A stretch of DNA of 26,253 bases from assembly GCA_934533135.1 (NCBI GenBank), contig CAKTBG010000031.1, forward strand, positions 1 to 26,253, read 5' to 3'. This document shows positions 6,648 to 15,120 of the stretch, piece by piece (positions within the stretch are counted from its first letter, which is position 1; each line of letters begins with the position of its first letter). Source of the stretch: an uncultured Faecalibacterium sp. (GTDB lineage: Bacteria > Bacillota > Clostridia > Oscillospirales > Ruminococcaceae). The notes beneath the pieces were generated by a model that saw only the letters and a list, made by a program, of their open reading frames with translations, did no database searches and had not been told where the DNA came from. Position numbers and translations under genes: made by a program.

Positions 6648-7082
6648 TCACTTCGTTCCCCGGCCGGTCAGCTTGCCCAGCAGAACCTTCCAGCGGGGGT
6701 AGCCCCAGCGTTTGTCCTCCTCGAAATCGTCCGCCAGCTTCCACGGGAAGGGCGACCCGTCGAAATAGAGATTCCCGGCTTCGTCCACCCGATCCAGCTT
6801 TTGGGGCAGATAGTCCGCGTCGTAATAGCTCTTTTTCCGGTCGGGCAGATCCCAGTGGAGGGTGCCGTCTTCGTCCATGCCGGATGCCCAGACGCCGAAC
6901 ACAAAGGTCGCCGCCTCCCCGTAGCAGTGCTGCTCCATCCGGATGGCTCCATCGTAATAGAACTTGATGACTTCCAGCGTTCCGGACTCTTTCTTTCCAT
7001 CCCGGCCCAGCGTCGGGCGGTAGTCCTGCTGATACCGGCATCCGCAGTGCGCACCGGCAAACTTCTTCGGGTCAAATCCCAT
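6648..7082 (-). CDS. Hypothetical protein, 144 residues
   Basis: I do not recognise this family. It is soluble and charged, with no signal peptide or membrane segment. Near the N-terminus is a Cys pair (C13 and C15, AHCGCRY), then aromatic-rich stretches (KFYYDGAIRMEQHCYGE, SYYDADYLP) and many Trp residues (five in total). The start ATG has AAAGGA at good spacing and the frame is GC-rich like its neighbours, so it is probably a real gene. It lies on the same strand between iscS and the rhodanese, but about 190 bp from iscS with the isc promoter in between, so it is not part of the isc transcript. Its own promoter is unclear. Confidence 0.7.
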   Translation of the reverse strand: MGFDPKKFAGAHCGCRYQQDYRPTLGRDGKKESGTLEVIKFYYDGAIRMEQHCYGEAATFVFGVWASGMDEDGTLHWDLPDRKKSYYDADYLPQKLDRVDEAGNLYFDGSPFPWKLADDFEEDKRWGYPRWKVLLGKLTGRGTK

Positions 7083-7168
7083 TTTTGATCCTTTCTGCCC
7101 TGCACCGCAGAGCCCGCCATTTTACGCCATCGTAAGCTTTGCTCGATCCGATCCAAGTTTCCCGATCT

Positions 7169-7219
7169 GCCAAGGGCTCCCACCATGGGGGAGCTGTCAG
7201 CGAAGCTGACTGAGAGGGC
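7169..7219 (-). repeat. Short palindromic intergenic repeat, member 1
   Basis: Read on the minus strand: CCTCTCAGTC, then hairpin CAGCTTCGCTG, then CAGCTCCCCC...GGGAGCC. A diverged member with the same plan lies at 12325-12374 on the plus strand. Repeats of this style are common between genes in Faecalibacterium-like genomes (from memory, not searched). It follows the rhodanese stop codon directly and may help end or stabilise that transcript. Confidence 0.6.
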
Positions 7220-7221
7220 TA

Positions 7222-7545
7222 TTAAAAATGCCCCTCAAAATCCCCTTCGATCTCATACGGCCAGCTCAGGATGCCGCCGAGGTCGTACAGGTCGGTATAG
7301 CCGAGGCTTTCCAGTTTCTGCACCGCGTCCGCGCTCCGGCGTCCGGTGCGGCAGTAGATCAGCCACGGTGCGTTTTTGTCGGGCAGCACCTCTCCGGCAC
7401 GGCGCAGCACTTCGCCCAGCGGCAGCAGCTTTGCACCCGGGATGTGCCCCACCTGAAATTCGTCCGGCTCCCGGACGTCCACGGCCACCGCCTTGCCTGC
7501 GTCCAGCAGACGGATGGCGGCAGCGGGGTCGATCTTCTGACTCAT
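7222..7545 (-). CDS. Single-domain rhodanese-like sulfurtransferase
   Basis: 107-residue rhodanese domain that carries sulfane sulfur as a cysteine persulfide. The active loop is CRTGRR with catalytic C65 in WLIYCRTGRRS, and the family motifs DVREPDEF and GHIPGAKLLPL are present. The ATG at 7545 is chosen for the GGAGGAAA about 8 nt upstream; the longer frame begins inside the promoter. It has no signal peptide, so it acts in the cytoplasm. Its position beside an Rrf2/IscR regulator and iscSU suggests a role in sulfur transfer for Fe-S cluster or thiol metabolism (inference). It is transcribed divergently from the regulator. Confidence 0.92.
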   Translation of the reverse strand: MSQKIDPAAAIRLLDAGKAVAVDVREPDEFQVGHIPGAKLLPLGEVLRRAGEVLPDKNAPWLIYCRTGRRSADAVQKLESLGYTDLYDLGGILSWPYEIEGDFEGHF

Positions 7546-7584
7546 AGTCGCGTTTCCTCCGATGTTCCATAGTTTCTCCATTCT

Positions 7585-7613
7585 ATGATAGCAGACCTTT
7601 TTTGTTTGCACAA
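7585..7613 (-). promoter_or_regulatory. Rhodanese promoter
   Basis: Minus strand: TTGTGC (7608-7613), a 17-bp spacer and TATCAT (7585-7590). It is back to back with the regulator promoter; the two -35 boxes are only 10 bp apart. Confidence 0.65.
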
Positions 7614-7623
7614 GAGTTTTCGC

Positions 7624-7652
7624 TTTTCAAACCCCGAGCGGCGTGCTATACT
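7624..7652 (+). promoter_or_regulatory. rrf2/iscR-like gene promoter
   Basis: TTTTCA (7624-7629), a 17-bp spacer and TATACT (7647-7652), with a TG one base before the -10 (extended -10). It lies 31 bp before the start codon. Confidence 0.68.
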
Positions 7653-7682
7653 ATAACCGAGTGAGCAAGGAGAGAGAACACT

Positions 7683-8132
7683 ATGAAATTTTCGACCAAG
7701 AGCCGCTATGCACTGCGGCTGATGGCGGAGCTGGCCCGCTATGCACCCGGCACCACCGTCTCGCTGAAAGAGATCAGCGAGCGGCAGAACCTCAGTTTAA
7801 AATACCTCGAGCAGATCGTCACCCCGCTGGCTCGGGTGGGGCTGGTCAAGAGCGAGCGGGGCAGCCAGGGCGGGTACCGCCTGACCAAGGCCCCCGCCGA
7901 CTACACCGCCGGTGAGATCCTCCGCGCCATCGAAGGAAGCGTGGCTCCCATCCCCTGCCTCGGCAGCGAGACCAACGAGTGCCCCATGTCCGACCAGTGC
8001 TTCACCCTGCCCTTCTGGAGCGGGTTGGATGACGTCATCAACCACTATATCGACAGCGTCACGCTGGAACAGCTGGCGCAGAGCCTGCCCGCCGTCAAAG
8101 AGGGCTGCGGCTGCTGCGGAACAAAAACTTGA
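7683..8132 (+). CDS. iscR: Rrf2 family regulator, IscR-like
   Basis: 149-residue winged-helix repressor. The HTH lies at about residues 25-65 (VSLKEISERQNLSLKYLEQI, then GLVKSERGSQGGYRL). Three cysteines, C92, C100 and C106, match the Fe-S ligand region of IscR (C92, C98, C104 in Escherichia coli) with slightly wider spacing, so it can probably sense Fe-S status. A second small cluster at the C-terminus (C142, C144, C145) is unusual. AAGGAGAG precedes the ATG. It is divergent from the rhodanese and near iscSU, its likely targets. CymR, the cysteine-metabolism regulator of the same family, lacks these cysteines and is less likely. A tRNA promoter follows 10 bp after the stop codon. Confidence 0.88.
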   Translation: MKFSTKSRYALRLMAELARYAPGTTVSLKEISERQNLSLKYLEQIVTPLARVGLVKSERGSQGGYRLTKAPADYTAGEILRAIEGSVAPIPCLGSETNECPMSDQCFTLPFWSGLDDVINHYIDSVTLEQLAQSLPAVKEGCGCCGTKT

Positions 8133-8141
8133 AAAATGTGC

Positions 8142-8170
8142 TTGACATTTTCCGTCTGATTTTATATAAT
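8142..8170 (+). promoter_or_regulatory. tRNA-Trp promoter, full consensus
   Basis: TTGACA (8142-8147), a 17-bp spacer and TATAAT (8165-8170): a perfect sigma-A promoter, as expected for a stable RNA gene. Confidence 0.92.
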
Positions 8171-8200
8171 AATCAAGCATCCAACGGATGCAGCACATCT

Positions 8201-8276
8201 AGGGGTATAGCTCAGTTGGTAGAGCAGCGGTCTCCAAAACCGCGTGCCGTGAGTTCGAGACTTACTACCCCTGCCA
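8201..8276 (+). tRNA. tRNA-Trp (CCA anticodon)
   Basis: Full cloverleaf: acceptor AGGGGTA/TACCCCT, D-arm TAGCTCAGTTGGTAGAGC, anticodon stem CGGTC with loop holding CCA, T-arm with GTTCGAG, encoded CCA end (8274-8276). Confidence 0.97.
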
Positions 8277-8277
8277 G

Positions 8278-8316
8278 AAACGCACAGAATCGCAAGATTC
8301 TGTGCGTTTTCTTTTT
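8278..8316 (+). terminator. Terminator of tRNA-Trp
   Basis: AACGCACAGAATC-GCAA-GATTCTGTGCGTT followed by TTCTTTTT; a long perfect stem directly after the tRNA. Confidence 0.92.
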
Positions 8317-8353
8317 GGGTTCGTCAACTTTCCCAAAATTTTTGCGGCATCTT

Positions 8354-8407
8354 TGTAAGCCCTTACATTCTCAAATGCTTGCATCCTTCCGCTCTTTTGG
8401 TTATCAT
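8354..8407 (+). promoter_or_regulatory. cre-like operator and possible promoter of the GH1 gene
   Basis: TGTAAGCCCTTACA (8354-8367) differs from the CcpA cre consensus TGWAANCGNTNWCA only at the central G. A possible promoter follows: TTGCAT (8379-8384), 17 bp, TATCAT (8402-8407). The fit makes sense for carbon-catabolite control of a beta-glucoside gene. The promoter boxes are moderate. The remaining 115 bp to the start codon hold no other signal I can name. Confidence 0.55.
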
Positions 8408-8426
8408 TAAGAAGAGCTGTTGATGA

Positions 8427-9962
<1,536 letters not shown>

Positions 9963-9994
9963 TCTGCGAATTTCTTCCATCTTGTTCAGTCTCT

Positions 9995-10025
9995 GCCTCC
10001 CGGTTTTTAGCCGGGGGGCTTTTTT
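9995..10025 (+). terminator. Terminator of the GH1 gene
   Basis: GCCTCCCGG-TTTTTAG-CCGGGGGGC stem followed by TTTTTT. Confidence 0.9.
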
Positions 10026-10078
10026 GCATCCAAAAGCCGTTCTTTTCGCATCTTTTTACGGTTTTCCGGATTTTATGC

Positions 10079-10107
10079 TTGACAACGCCGCATCCATCTT
10101 GTATAAT
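10079..10107 (+). promoter_or_regulatory. Promoter of tRNA-Asp/tRNA-Thr, full consensus
   Basis: TTGACA (10079-10084), a 17-bp spacer and TATAAT (10102-10107). Confidence 0.92.
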
Positions 10108-10157
10108 AAGCTACGTTCCGGCGGTCATCTGCCGAAACGATGAACTTGAGCGATCAT

Positions 10158-10234
10158 GGCCCGGTAGCTCAGTTGGTTAGAGCACCAGCCTGTCACGCTG
10201 GGGGGCGTCGGTTCGAGCCCGATCCGGGTCGCCA
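10158..10234 (+). tRNA. tRNA-Asp (GTC anticodon)
   Basis: Acceptor GGCCCGG/CCGGGTC with one G-U pair, D-arm TAGCTCAGTTGGTTAGAGC, anticodon arm CCAGC-CTGTCAC-GCTGG with GTC, T-arm GGTTCGAGCCC, encoded CCA. Confidence 0.97.
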
Positions 10235-10237
10235 TTT

Positions 10238-10313
<76 letters not shown>

Positions 10314-10317
10314 CAGC

Positions 10318-10358
10318 AAAGCCACTTGAATCCTTTGAGATTCAGGTGGCTTTTTTTG
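10318..10358 (+). terminator. Terminator of the tRNA-Asp/Thr transcript
   Basis: AGCCACTTGAATC-CTTTGA-GATTCAGGTGGCT followed by seven T. It resembles the terminator of the second tRNA-Thr, as if gene and terminator were duplicated together. Confidence 0.93.
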
Positions 10359-10439
10359 CTGCCTGCCTTTGGCGGGAGCCGCCCGTCCTGTTCCGTCAAA
10401 ATGCCCAAAATACGCTGGTTTTTTCTCCATGTTCGTTTC

Positions 10440-10468
10440 TTGAAGTTTTCCCTTTTTTGCGGTACACT
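10440..10468 (+). promoter_or_regulatory. Promoter of the iron alcohol dehydrogenase
   Basis: TTGAAG (10440-10445), a 17-bp spacer and TACACT (10463-10468). The predicted start is near 10475, upstream of the palindrome at 10493. Confidence 0.65.
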
Positions 10469-10492
10469 ATTTACAGGAGAATTGGTTAATTT

Positions 10493-10509
10493 TTTCACAT
10501 TTTGTGAAA
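10493..10509. promoter_or_regulatory. Perfect 17-bp palindrome, putative repressor operator
   Basis: TTTCACA-TTT-TGTGAAA, at about +18 to +35 of the alcohol dehydrogenase promoter, where a bound repressor would block elongation or clearance. Rex sites in Firmicutes use the same bases in the reverse order (TTGTGAA-N4-TTCACAA), so this is not a standard Rex site. The binding protein is unknown. Confidence 0.6.
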
Positions 10510-10551
10510 TCTTACGAGCGTATTGGACGATTTGATTTGGAGGTATGCACT

Positions 10552-11769
10552 ATGGCTCGATTCACACTCCCCCGCGATCTCTACCACGGCAAGGGTGCTC
10601 TGGAGGCCCTCAAGACCTTTACCGGCAAAAAAGCCATCGTCTGTGTCGGCGGCGGCTCCATGAAACGGTTTGGCTTCCTCGACCGCGCGGTTTCCTACCT
10701 GAAGGAAGCCGGCATGGAAGTGGAACTGTTTGAGGGCATCGAGCCGGATCCCTCGGTCGAGACCGTCATGCGCGGTGCCGAGGCCATGCTCAAATTTGAG
10801 CCGGACTGGATCATCGCAATGGGCGGCGGCTCCCCCATCGACGCAGCCAAGGCCATGTGGATCAAGTACGAATATCCCGACATCACCTTTGAAGAGATGT
10901 GCAAGGTCTTCGGCATCCCGCCGCTCCGCCGCAAGGCGCATTTCTGCGCCATTTCTTCCACTTCCGGCACCGCGACCGAAGTGACCGCGTTCTCCATCAT
11001 CACCGATTACAACAAGGGCATCAAGTACCCCATCGCCGATTTTGAGATCACGCCCGACGTCGCCATCGTGGATCCGGATCTGGCCGAGACCATGCCCAAG
11101 AAGCTGGTGGCACACACCGGTATGGACGCCATGACCCATGCGATCGAGGCCTACGTCTCCACCGCACACTGCGATTACACCGATCCGCTGGCCATCTTCG
11201 CCATCCGGATGATCCAAGGCGATCTGGTGGACAGCTACAACGGCGATATGGCCAAGCGCGATTCCATGCACAACGCGCAGTGCCTCGCGGGTATGGCCTT
11301 CTCGAATGCACTGCTGGGCATCGTCCATTCCATGGCGCACAAGACCGGTGCCGCCTTTGCCGACTACGGTGCCCACATCATCCACGGTGCAGCCAACGCC
11401 ATGTACCTGCCCAAGGTCATCGCCTTCAACGCCAAGGATCCTGAGGCCAAGAAGCGTTACGGCGTGATTGCCGACGAGATGAAGCTGGGCGGTGCCAACG
11501 ACGATGAAAAGGTCAAGCTGCTCATCGACTATCTGCGCGGCATGAACGACGCGCTCAACATCCCCCACTGCATCCAGCATTACGGCCCGGATTCCTACCC
11601 CGCGGAGCAGGGCTTCGTGCCCGAGGATGTGTTCCTCGCACGGCTGCCCGAGATCGCCAAGAACGCCATCGCCGACGCCTGCACCGGCTCGAACCCCCGT
11701 CAGCCCAGTCAGGAAGAGATGGAGAAGCTGCTCAAGTGCTGCTACTATGATACCGAGGTCGATTTCTAA
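10552..11769 (+). CDS. Iron-containing alcohol dehydrogenase (Fe-ADH)
   Basis: NAD(P)-dependent, Fe(II) alcohol dehydrogenase, likely reducing aldehydes to alcohols in fermentation. 405 residues. The FTLPRDLYHGKGALE opening resembles butanol dehydrogenases and the C-terminal half of AdhE. The nucleotide-binding motif is MGGGSPIDAAKAM (90-102). Metal ligands inferred by comparison with FucO are D192 and H196 (MDAMTHAIEAY), H259 (GIVHSMAH) and H278 (HGAANA); the loop between the last two is five residues longer than in FucO. The ATG at 10552 is chosen for GGAGGT nearby; the upstream ATG at 10504 falls in the operator palindrome. It has its own promoter, operator and terminator. The exact substrate is unknown. 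Confidence 0.94.
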   Translation: MARFTLPRDLYHGKGALEALKTFTGKKAIVCVGGGSMKRFGFLDRAVSYLKEAGMEVELFEGIEPDPSVETVMRGAEAMLKFEPDWIIAMGGGSPIDAAKAMWIKYEYPDITFEEMCKVFGIPPLRRKAHFCAISSTSGTATEVTAFSIITDYNKGIKYPIADFEITPDVAIVDPDLAETMPKKLVAHTGMDAMTHAIEAYVSTAHCDYTDPLAIFAIRMIQGDLVDSYNGDMAKRDSMHNAQCLAGMAFSNALLGIVHSMAHKTGAAFADYGAHIIHGAANAMYLPKVIAFNAKDPEAKKRYGVIADEMKLGGANDDEKVKLLIDYLRGMNDALNIPHCIQHYGPDSYPAEQGFVPEDVFLARLPEIAKNAIADACTGSNPRQPSQEEMEKLLKCCYYDTEVDF

Positions 11770-11807
11770 CTGACGTCATTCCGTTCCGACAACGTTTCCC
11801 CCAAAAA

Positions 11808-11855
11808 CACCGAGGGTCGCAGGTCTGTACAAGACGCTGCGGCCCTCGGTGCTTT
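11808..11855. terminator. Hairpin after the alcohol dehydrogenase
   Basis: CACCGAGGG-T-CGCAG...CTGCG-G-CCCTCGGTG, a long stem with a weak T-tract (CTTTC) on the plus strand and AAAAA before it, which would act as a T-tract on the minus strand. Confidence 0.7.
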
Positions 11856-11876
11856 CTGCTGCCAAAAAGACCGGAC

Positions 11877-12131
11877 AGTCAAAACCACCGGCTGAGCCGG
11901 TGGCTTGAGTAAGCCCTAGAAGGGCACCTTACTGGCAAAGCCCCTTAAGGGGCCACGAGCAAGCATCTTTCATCTGCATTACCTGCCCTACCGCTCTAAC
12001 GAGCTATGTTGCAAAGTGCATCTTCTAAGATGACAATTTCTCTGTCATCTCGCTTCGCTTGAATCTTATAGCTAAAGCATTTTCTACTCCACCAGCAGAG
12101 CTGGTGGTTGTCGCTCGCTCAAGCTACCCAA
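11877..12131. mobile_element. 255-bp non-autonomous element, copy 2 (IS200/IS605-like MITE/PATE)
   Basis: Identical by eye to copy 1 (1983-2237) over all 255 bases and in the same orientation. It fills most of the 405-bp gap between the alcohol dehydrogenase and the second tRNA-Thr. Its right limit touches the A-run (12131-12139) that is the T-tract of the tRNA-Thr terminator on the minus strand, just as copy 1 touches the T-tract of the alsS leader hairpin. No open reading frame of note is inside. Confidence 0.85.
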
Positions 12132-12168
12132 AACAAAAACACCCTGAAACCCAAAGGCTTCAAGGTGT
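12131..12168 (-). terminator. Terminator of tRNA-Thr copy 2
   Basis: Minus strand: ACACCTTGAAGCC...GGTTTCAGGGTGT followed by TTTTTGTTT. Its stem and loop align with the terminator of tRNA-Thr copy 1. Confidence 0.85.
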
Positions 12169-12174
12169 CTGAGC

Positions 12175-12250
<76 letters not shown>

Positions 12251-12267
12251 ACAATCACAGCTCAATT

Positions 12268-12296
12268 AGTTTACCATAAAAAGCGACGTTTGGCAA
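12268..12296 (-). promoter_or_regulatory. Promoter of tRNA-Thr copy 2
   Basis: Minus strand: TTGCCA (12291-12296), a 17-bp spacer and TAAACT (12268-12273). Weaker than the perfect promoter of copy 1. Confidence 0.7.
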
Positions 12297-12324
12297 GGGT
12301 TTTCTGCAAAAAAGTTTTGAAAAA

Positions 12325-12374
12325 CCTCTCAGTCTGCGCTTTGGCGCAGCCAGCTCCCCTACGGAGGGGAGCCA
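12325..12374 (+). repeat. Short palindromic intergenic repeat, member 2
   Basis: CCTCTCAGTC, hairpin TGCGC-TTTG-GCGCA, GCCAGCTCCCC-TACG-GAGGGGAGCC. Same plan as 7169-7219, with a changed inner stem that keeps base pairing. Confidence 0.65.
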
Positions 12375-12382
12375 AATTGCGG

Positions 12383-12414
12383 AAAAAGAGCCTCTGCAGC
12401 GCAGAAGCTCTTTT
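12383..12414 (-). terminator. Terminator of rpoD
   Basis: Minus strand: AAGAGCTTCTGC-GCT-GCAGAGGCTCTT (one T-G wobble) followed by TTTTTCC, starting 14 bases past the rpoD stop codon. Confidence 0.9.
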
Positions 12415-12427
12415 GAAGGACGCTCTC

Positions 12428-13810
12428 TTACTCAATCAGACCGTTCAGCAGGGCAAGGCACTTGCGGCTGTGCAGCTTGCGGATGGCCTTGGCCTCGATC
12501 TGGCGGACACGCTCACGGGTAACGCCGAAGTCGCGGCCCACTTCCTCGAGGGTGCGGGGGCGGCCATCGTCCAGACCAAAGCGCAGACGGATGACCTTTT
12601 CCTCACGGGGGGTCAGGCTCTTGAGGGCCTGATTGATCTGCTGCGCCACCATCGCACGGTCTGCCGCCTTGCCGGGAGCCTCGGCGTTTTCGTCGGCAAC
12701 GAAATCGCCCAGCGAGGAATCTTCTTCCTCACCGACGGGGCTTTCCAGGCTGGCCGGCTCCTGCGCCATCCGCTGGATCTCACGGACGCGCTCGACGCTC
12801 ATATCCATGGCCTTTGCCAGCTCTTCCGGCGTCGGCTCGTGGCCGTTCTGGTAGACCAGCTGATTGGTGGCCTGCCGCATCCGGTTGATGGTCTCGACCA
12901 TGTGGACCGGGATGCGGATGGTGCGGGCCTGATCCGCAATGGCGCGGGTGATGGCCTGCCGGATCCACCACGTTGCGTAGGTGGAGAAGCGGAAGCCGCG
13001 GTCGCAGTCGAACTTTTCAGCCGCCTTGATGAGGCCGATGTTGCCCTCCTGGATCAGATCGAGGAAGGCCAGATTGTGCCCCACGTGCTTCTTGGCAATG
13101 GAGACCACCAGACGCAGGTTGGCCTCGCTCAGGCTGCGGCGGGCGTTCAGACCGTCGCGGCGGATCTTGAGCAGCTCCTGCCGACGCTCTTCGGTCAGGG
13201 GGCCGTTCTCCACGGCTTCCATCGCCTCTTCCTCGGCCGCCTTTTCCTCCGCGTCCTCGCTGGACTTCTCGTTGCCGTCCTCATCGAGATCCTCGTTGTA
13301 GCTGCGGCTGTTCTCGTCCTCCTCAAAGGAGAAACGGGCACTGTTCTTCTTGATGTATTCGGGTGCGCCGTACTTGGAGCGATCGGCCTGCAGGATGTGC
13401 GCGGCCTCGGCACCGGCGTGGATCCGCTTGCTCAGTTCCACTTCCTGCTCGGCACTCAGCAGCGGGATCTGGCCGATCTGCTTGAGGTAGTTTTTCACAG
13501 GGTCATCCAGCAGCTCATCCATCGCCGCTTTCAGATCCGCCGGGTTCTCCTCGGCCGCATCTTCCTCGCTCTCGTCGCCCAGACCCAGATCATCGCTGTT
13601 GTTCTCGGCGTTTTCGACTTCGGCAAGGATGCTGTCCACGTCCAGACTGGTATCGGCCTCTGCCTCGTCCAAGATCTTGATGCCCCGTTCCTCCAGAAGT
13701 GTATAGAGCGTTTCCACATCCATTCTGCACTGTGAGGCCAGAGCCTTTGCCTCCTGTGCAGACAGGGTGCCCTCGCCTTTGGTCAACAGTTCCTTTAAAG
13801 TCATGCTCAT
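12428..13810 (-). CDS. rpoD: Primary sigma factor SigA/RpoD
   Basis: Housekeeping sigma factor of RNA polymerase. 460 residues. Region 1.1-like acidic N-terminus (1-100), region 1.2 ([28 protein letters not shown], about 103-130), region 2 ([11 protein letters not shown], 231-241; [13 protein letters not shown]; the -10 reading helix [15 protein letters not shown], 273-287), region 3, and region 4.2 with [18 protein letters not shown] near the end. Between regions 1.2 and 2.1 there is an extra, very acidic segment (about 137-220, many Glu/Asp/Lys) where most Firmicute SigA proteins have only about 15 residues. The ATG at 13810 has AAGGAGAG upstream. dnaG, its usual partner, is not next to it; an SDR gene lies 70 bp upstream on the same strand. 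Confidence 0.97.
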   Translation of the reverse strand: MSMTLKELLTKGEGTLSAQEAKALASQCRMDVETLYTLLEERGIKILDEAEADTSLDVDSILAEVENAENNSDDLGLGDESEEDAAEENPADLKAAMDELLDDPVKNYLKQIGQIPLLSAEQEVELSKRIHAGAEAAHILQADRSKYGAPEYIKKNSARFSFEEDENSRSYNEDLDEDGNEKSSEDAEEKAAEEEAMEAVENGPLTEERRQELLKIRRDGLNARRSLSEANLRLVVSIAKKHVGHNLAFLDLIQEGNIGLIKAAEKFDCDRGFRFSTYATWWIRQAITRAIADQARTIRIPVHMVETINRMRQATNQLVYQNGHEPTPEELAKAMDMSVERVREIQRMAQEPASLESPVGEEEDSSLGDFVADENAEAPGKAADRAMVAQQINQALKSLTPREEKVIRLRFGLDDGRPRTLEEVGRDFGVTRERVRQIEAKAIRKLHSRKCLALLNGLIE

Positions 13811-13880
13811 TTCGCTCTCTCCTTTTCACTCTGGGGAAAATCCCGCACGGGGATGTTGTGATATCGTTGTTCCAGTGCCA

Positions 13881-14858
13881 TCAGATCACCAGACCGCCGT
13901 TGATGCCGAACACCTGCCCGGTGATGTATCCGGCGTCCTCACCGGCCAGATAGACCAGCAGCTTCGCCACCTCGTCGGCCGTGCCGAGCCGCCCCACCGG
14001 GGTCTCCTCGGCCAGAGCCGCTTTGTCCTCGGCGGTAAACGAGGCCATCATGTCGGTGTCGATGACCCCCGGGGCCACGCAGTTGACGGTGATCCCGCTG
14101 GGGCCTTCTTCCTTGGCCAAGGCCTTGGTCAGGCCGATCAGACCCGCTTTGGCAGCCGAGTAGTGGACTTCGCAGCTGCCGCCGGTCTGCCCCCACATAC
14201 TGCTCACGGTCAGGATCCGGCCATACTTCCGCCGGATCATGCCCGGCAAAGCCAGTTGGCAGAGGTTGAAGGCACCGGTCAGGTGGACGTCCAGCATCCG
14301 CTGCCACTCGTCGGGGGCAATGTCGGTAAACAGCTTCTGCTGGGCAATGCCCGCATTGCTCACCAGCACATCCACCCGCCCCATGGCCTGCTCCACGGTG
14401 TGGAACGCCAGCTCACAGCTGGCGCGGCTGGCCACGTCGCACTGCACCACGGTGCAGCCCGGCAGCTCCTTCTCGAGAGCTGCCGCTGCGTCCGCGTGGG
14501 TGTGGTAGAGCACCGCCACACGGTAGCCCGCCGCGTAAAACGCCCGCGCTGCAGCCGCGCCGATGCCGCGGTCGCCCCCGGAGATCAGCACGGTGTACCC
14601 GTTGGAGGGTGCCGCCGGCGTCGGCTGGGGGGCCGGTTCTGCGGGCTTCGGGGCTTCCCGGTGGGGCAGCTCCGGCAGGATCCGGGTCGCTTCCTCCGGG
14701 GCCGAGACCGCCGGGATCACCCGGGTCGGCTCCTCCGGGGCAGGCTCCGGTTTTGCCTCCGCCGCAGGCTGGGGCTGCTCCGCCGGGAGCTTGACCGGCT
14801 CCTGCGCGTCGTCTTCCTCGGTCCGATCGAAGGTCAGTTCAAAATCGTCATCGTACAA
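13881..14858 (-). CDS. SDR oxidoreductase (FabG-like) with long low-complexity N-terminus
   Basis: 325 residues. The last 240 are a classic short-chain dehydrogenase: NAD(P) motif SGGDRGIG (93-100), NAG (168-170), catalytic S220, Y233 and K237 (YSAAK), and the C-terminal GQVFGINGGLVI typical of 3-oxoacyl-ACP reductase. The usual catalytic Asn in the DxNLTG segment is His192 here, a change seen in several SDR groups. The first 85 residues are acidic then Pro/Ala/Glu-rich and probably disordered, with two related units, EEPTRVIP (42-49) and EEATRILP (55-62). The start is TTG at 14858, supported by AGGAGG 8-9 nt upstream. It is probably cotranscribed with rpoD, 70 bp downstream. It is not in a fatty-acid gene cluster, so the FabG role is uncertain. 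Confidence 0.88.
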   Translation of the reverse strand: MYDDDFELTFDRTEEDDAQEPVKLPAEQPQPAAEAKPEPAPEEPTRVIPAVSAPEEATRILPELPHREAPKPAEPAPQPTPAAPSNGYTVLISGGDRGIGAAAARAFYAAGYRVAVLYHTHADAAAALEKELPGCTVVQCDVASRASCELAFHTVEQAMGRVDVLVSNAGIAQQKLFTDIAPDEWQRMLDVHLTGAFNLCQLALPGMIRRKYGRILTVSSMWGQTGGSCEVHYSAAKAGLIGLTKALAKEEGPSGITVNCVAPGVIDTDMMASFTAEDKAALAEETPVGRLGTADEVAKLLVYLAGEDAGYITGQVFGINGGLVI

Positions 14859-15033
14859 GAGTTCCGCCTCCTGTCACTTGTTCTCTGCCCTGCCGGGAGT
14901 TTTCCCTGCGGGCAGGAAAAACTTGTCTCTCCGCCTCCCGCTGGAGCTGCGCTCTGTCCAATTTTCCGGTCAAGGCCGGTACTGCGGCGCGCCCAGCAGC
15001 ATGATGCGTGGTTTCGACAAGTTTCCATTAAAT

Positions 15034-15042
15034 AATATAGCA
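15034..15042 (-). promoter_or_regulatory. Extended -10 promoter candidate for SDR-rpoD
   Basis: Minus strand TGC-TATATT (15034-15042), an extended -10 in an AT-rich stretch about 175 bp before the SDR start codon. No good -35 box is at 16-18 bp, as often with extended -10 promoters. Confidence 0.4.
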
Positions 15043-15061
15043 CAATTTGACGAAAAAATAA

Positions 15062-15104
15062 AGTGGGAACGACCGGTTTTTCACGCAGTTCCCACTCTTT
15101 TTTT
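15062..15104. terminator. Terminator of the CPBP-tadA transcript
   Basis: AGTGGGAAC...GTTCCCACT stem. On the minus strand it is followed by TTTATTTTTT, right after tadA; on the plus strand by CTTTTTTT. Confidence 0.85.
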
Positions 15105-15120
15105 GGTTCTTTCGGGGGGT

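Noticed and set aside
10504..10551. Upstream ATG extending the alcohol dehydrogenase by 16 residues
   Set aside because: It lies inside the palindrome and has no ribosome binding site; the ATG at 10552 has GGAGGT and gives the family N-terminus.
12290..13735. 481-residue open frame on the plus strand
   Set aside because: Antisense to rpoD, whose conserved regions 1.2-4.2 are unambiguous on the other strand.
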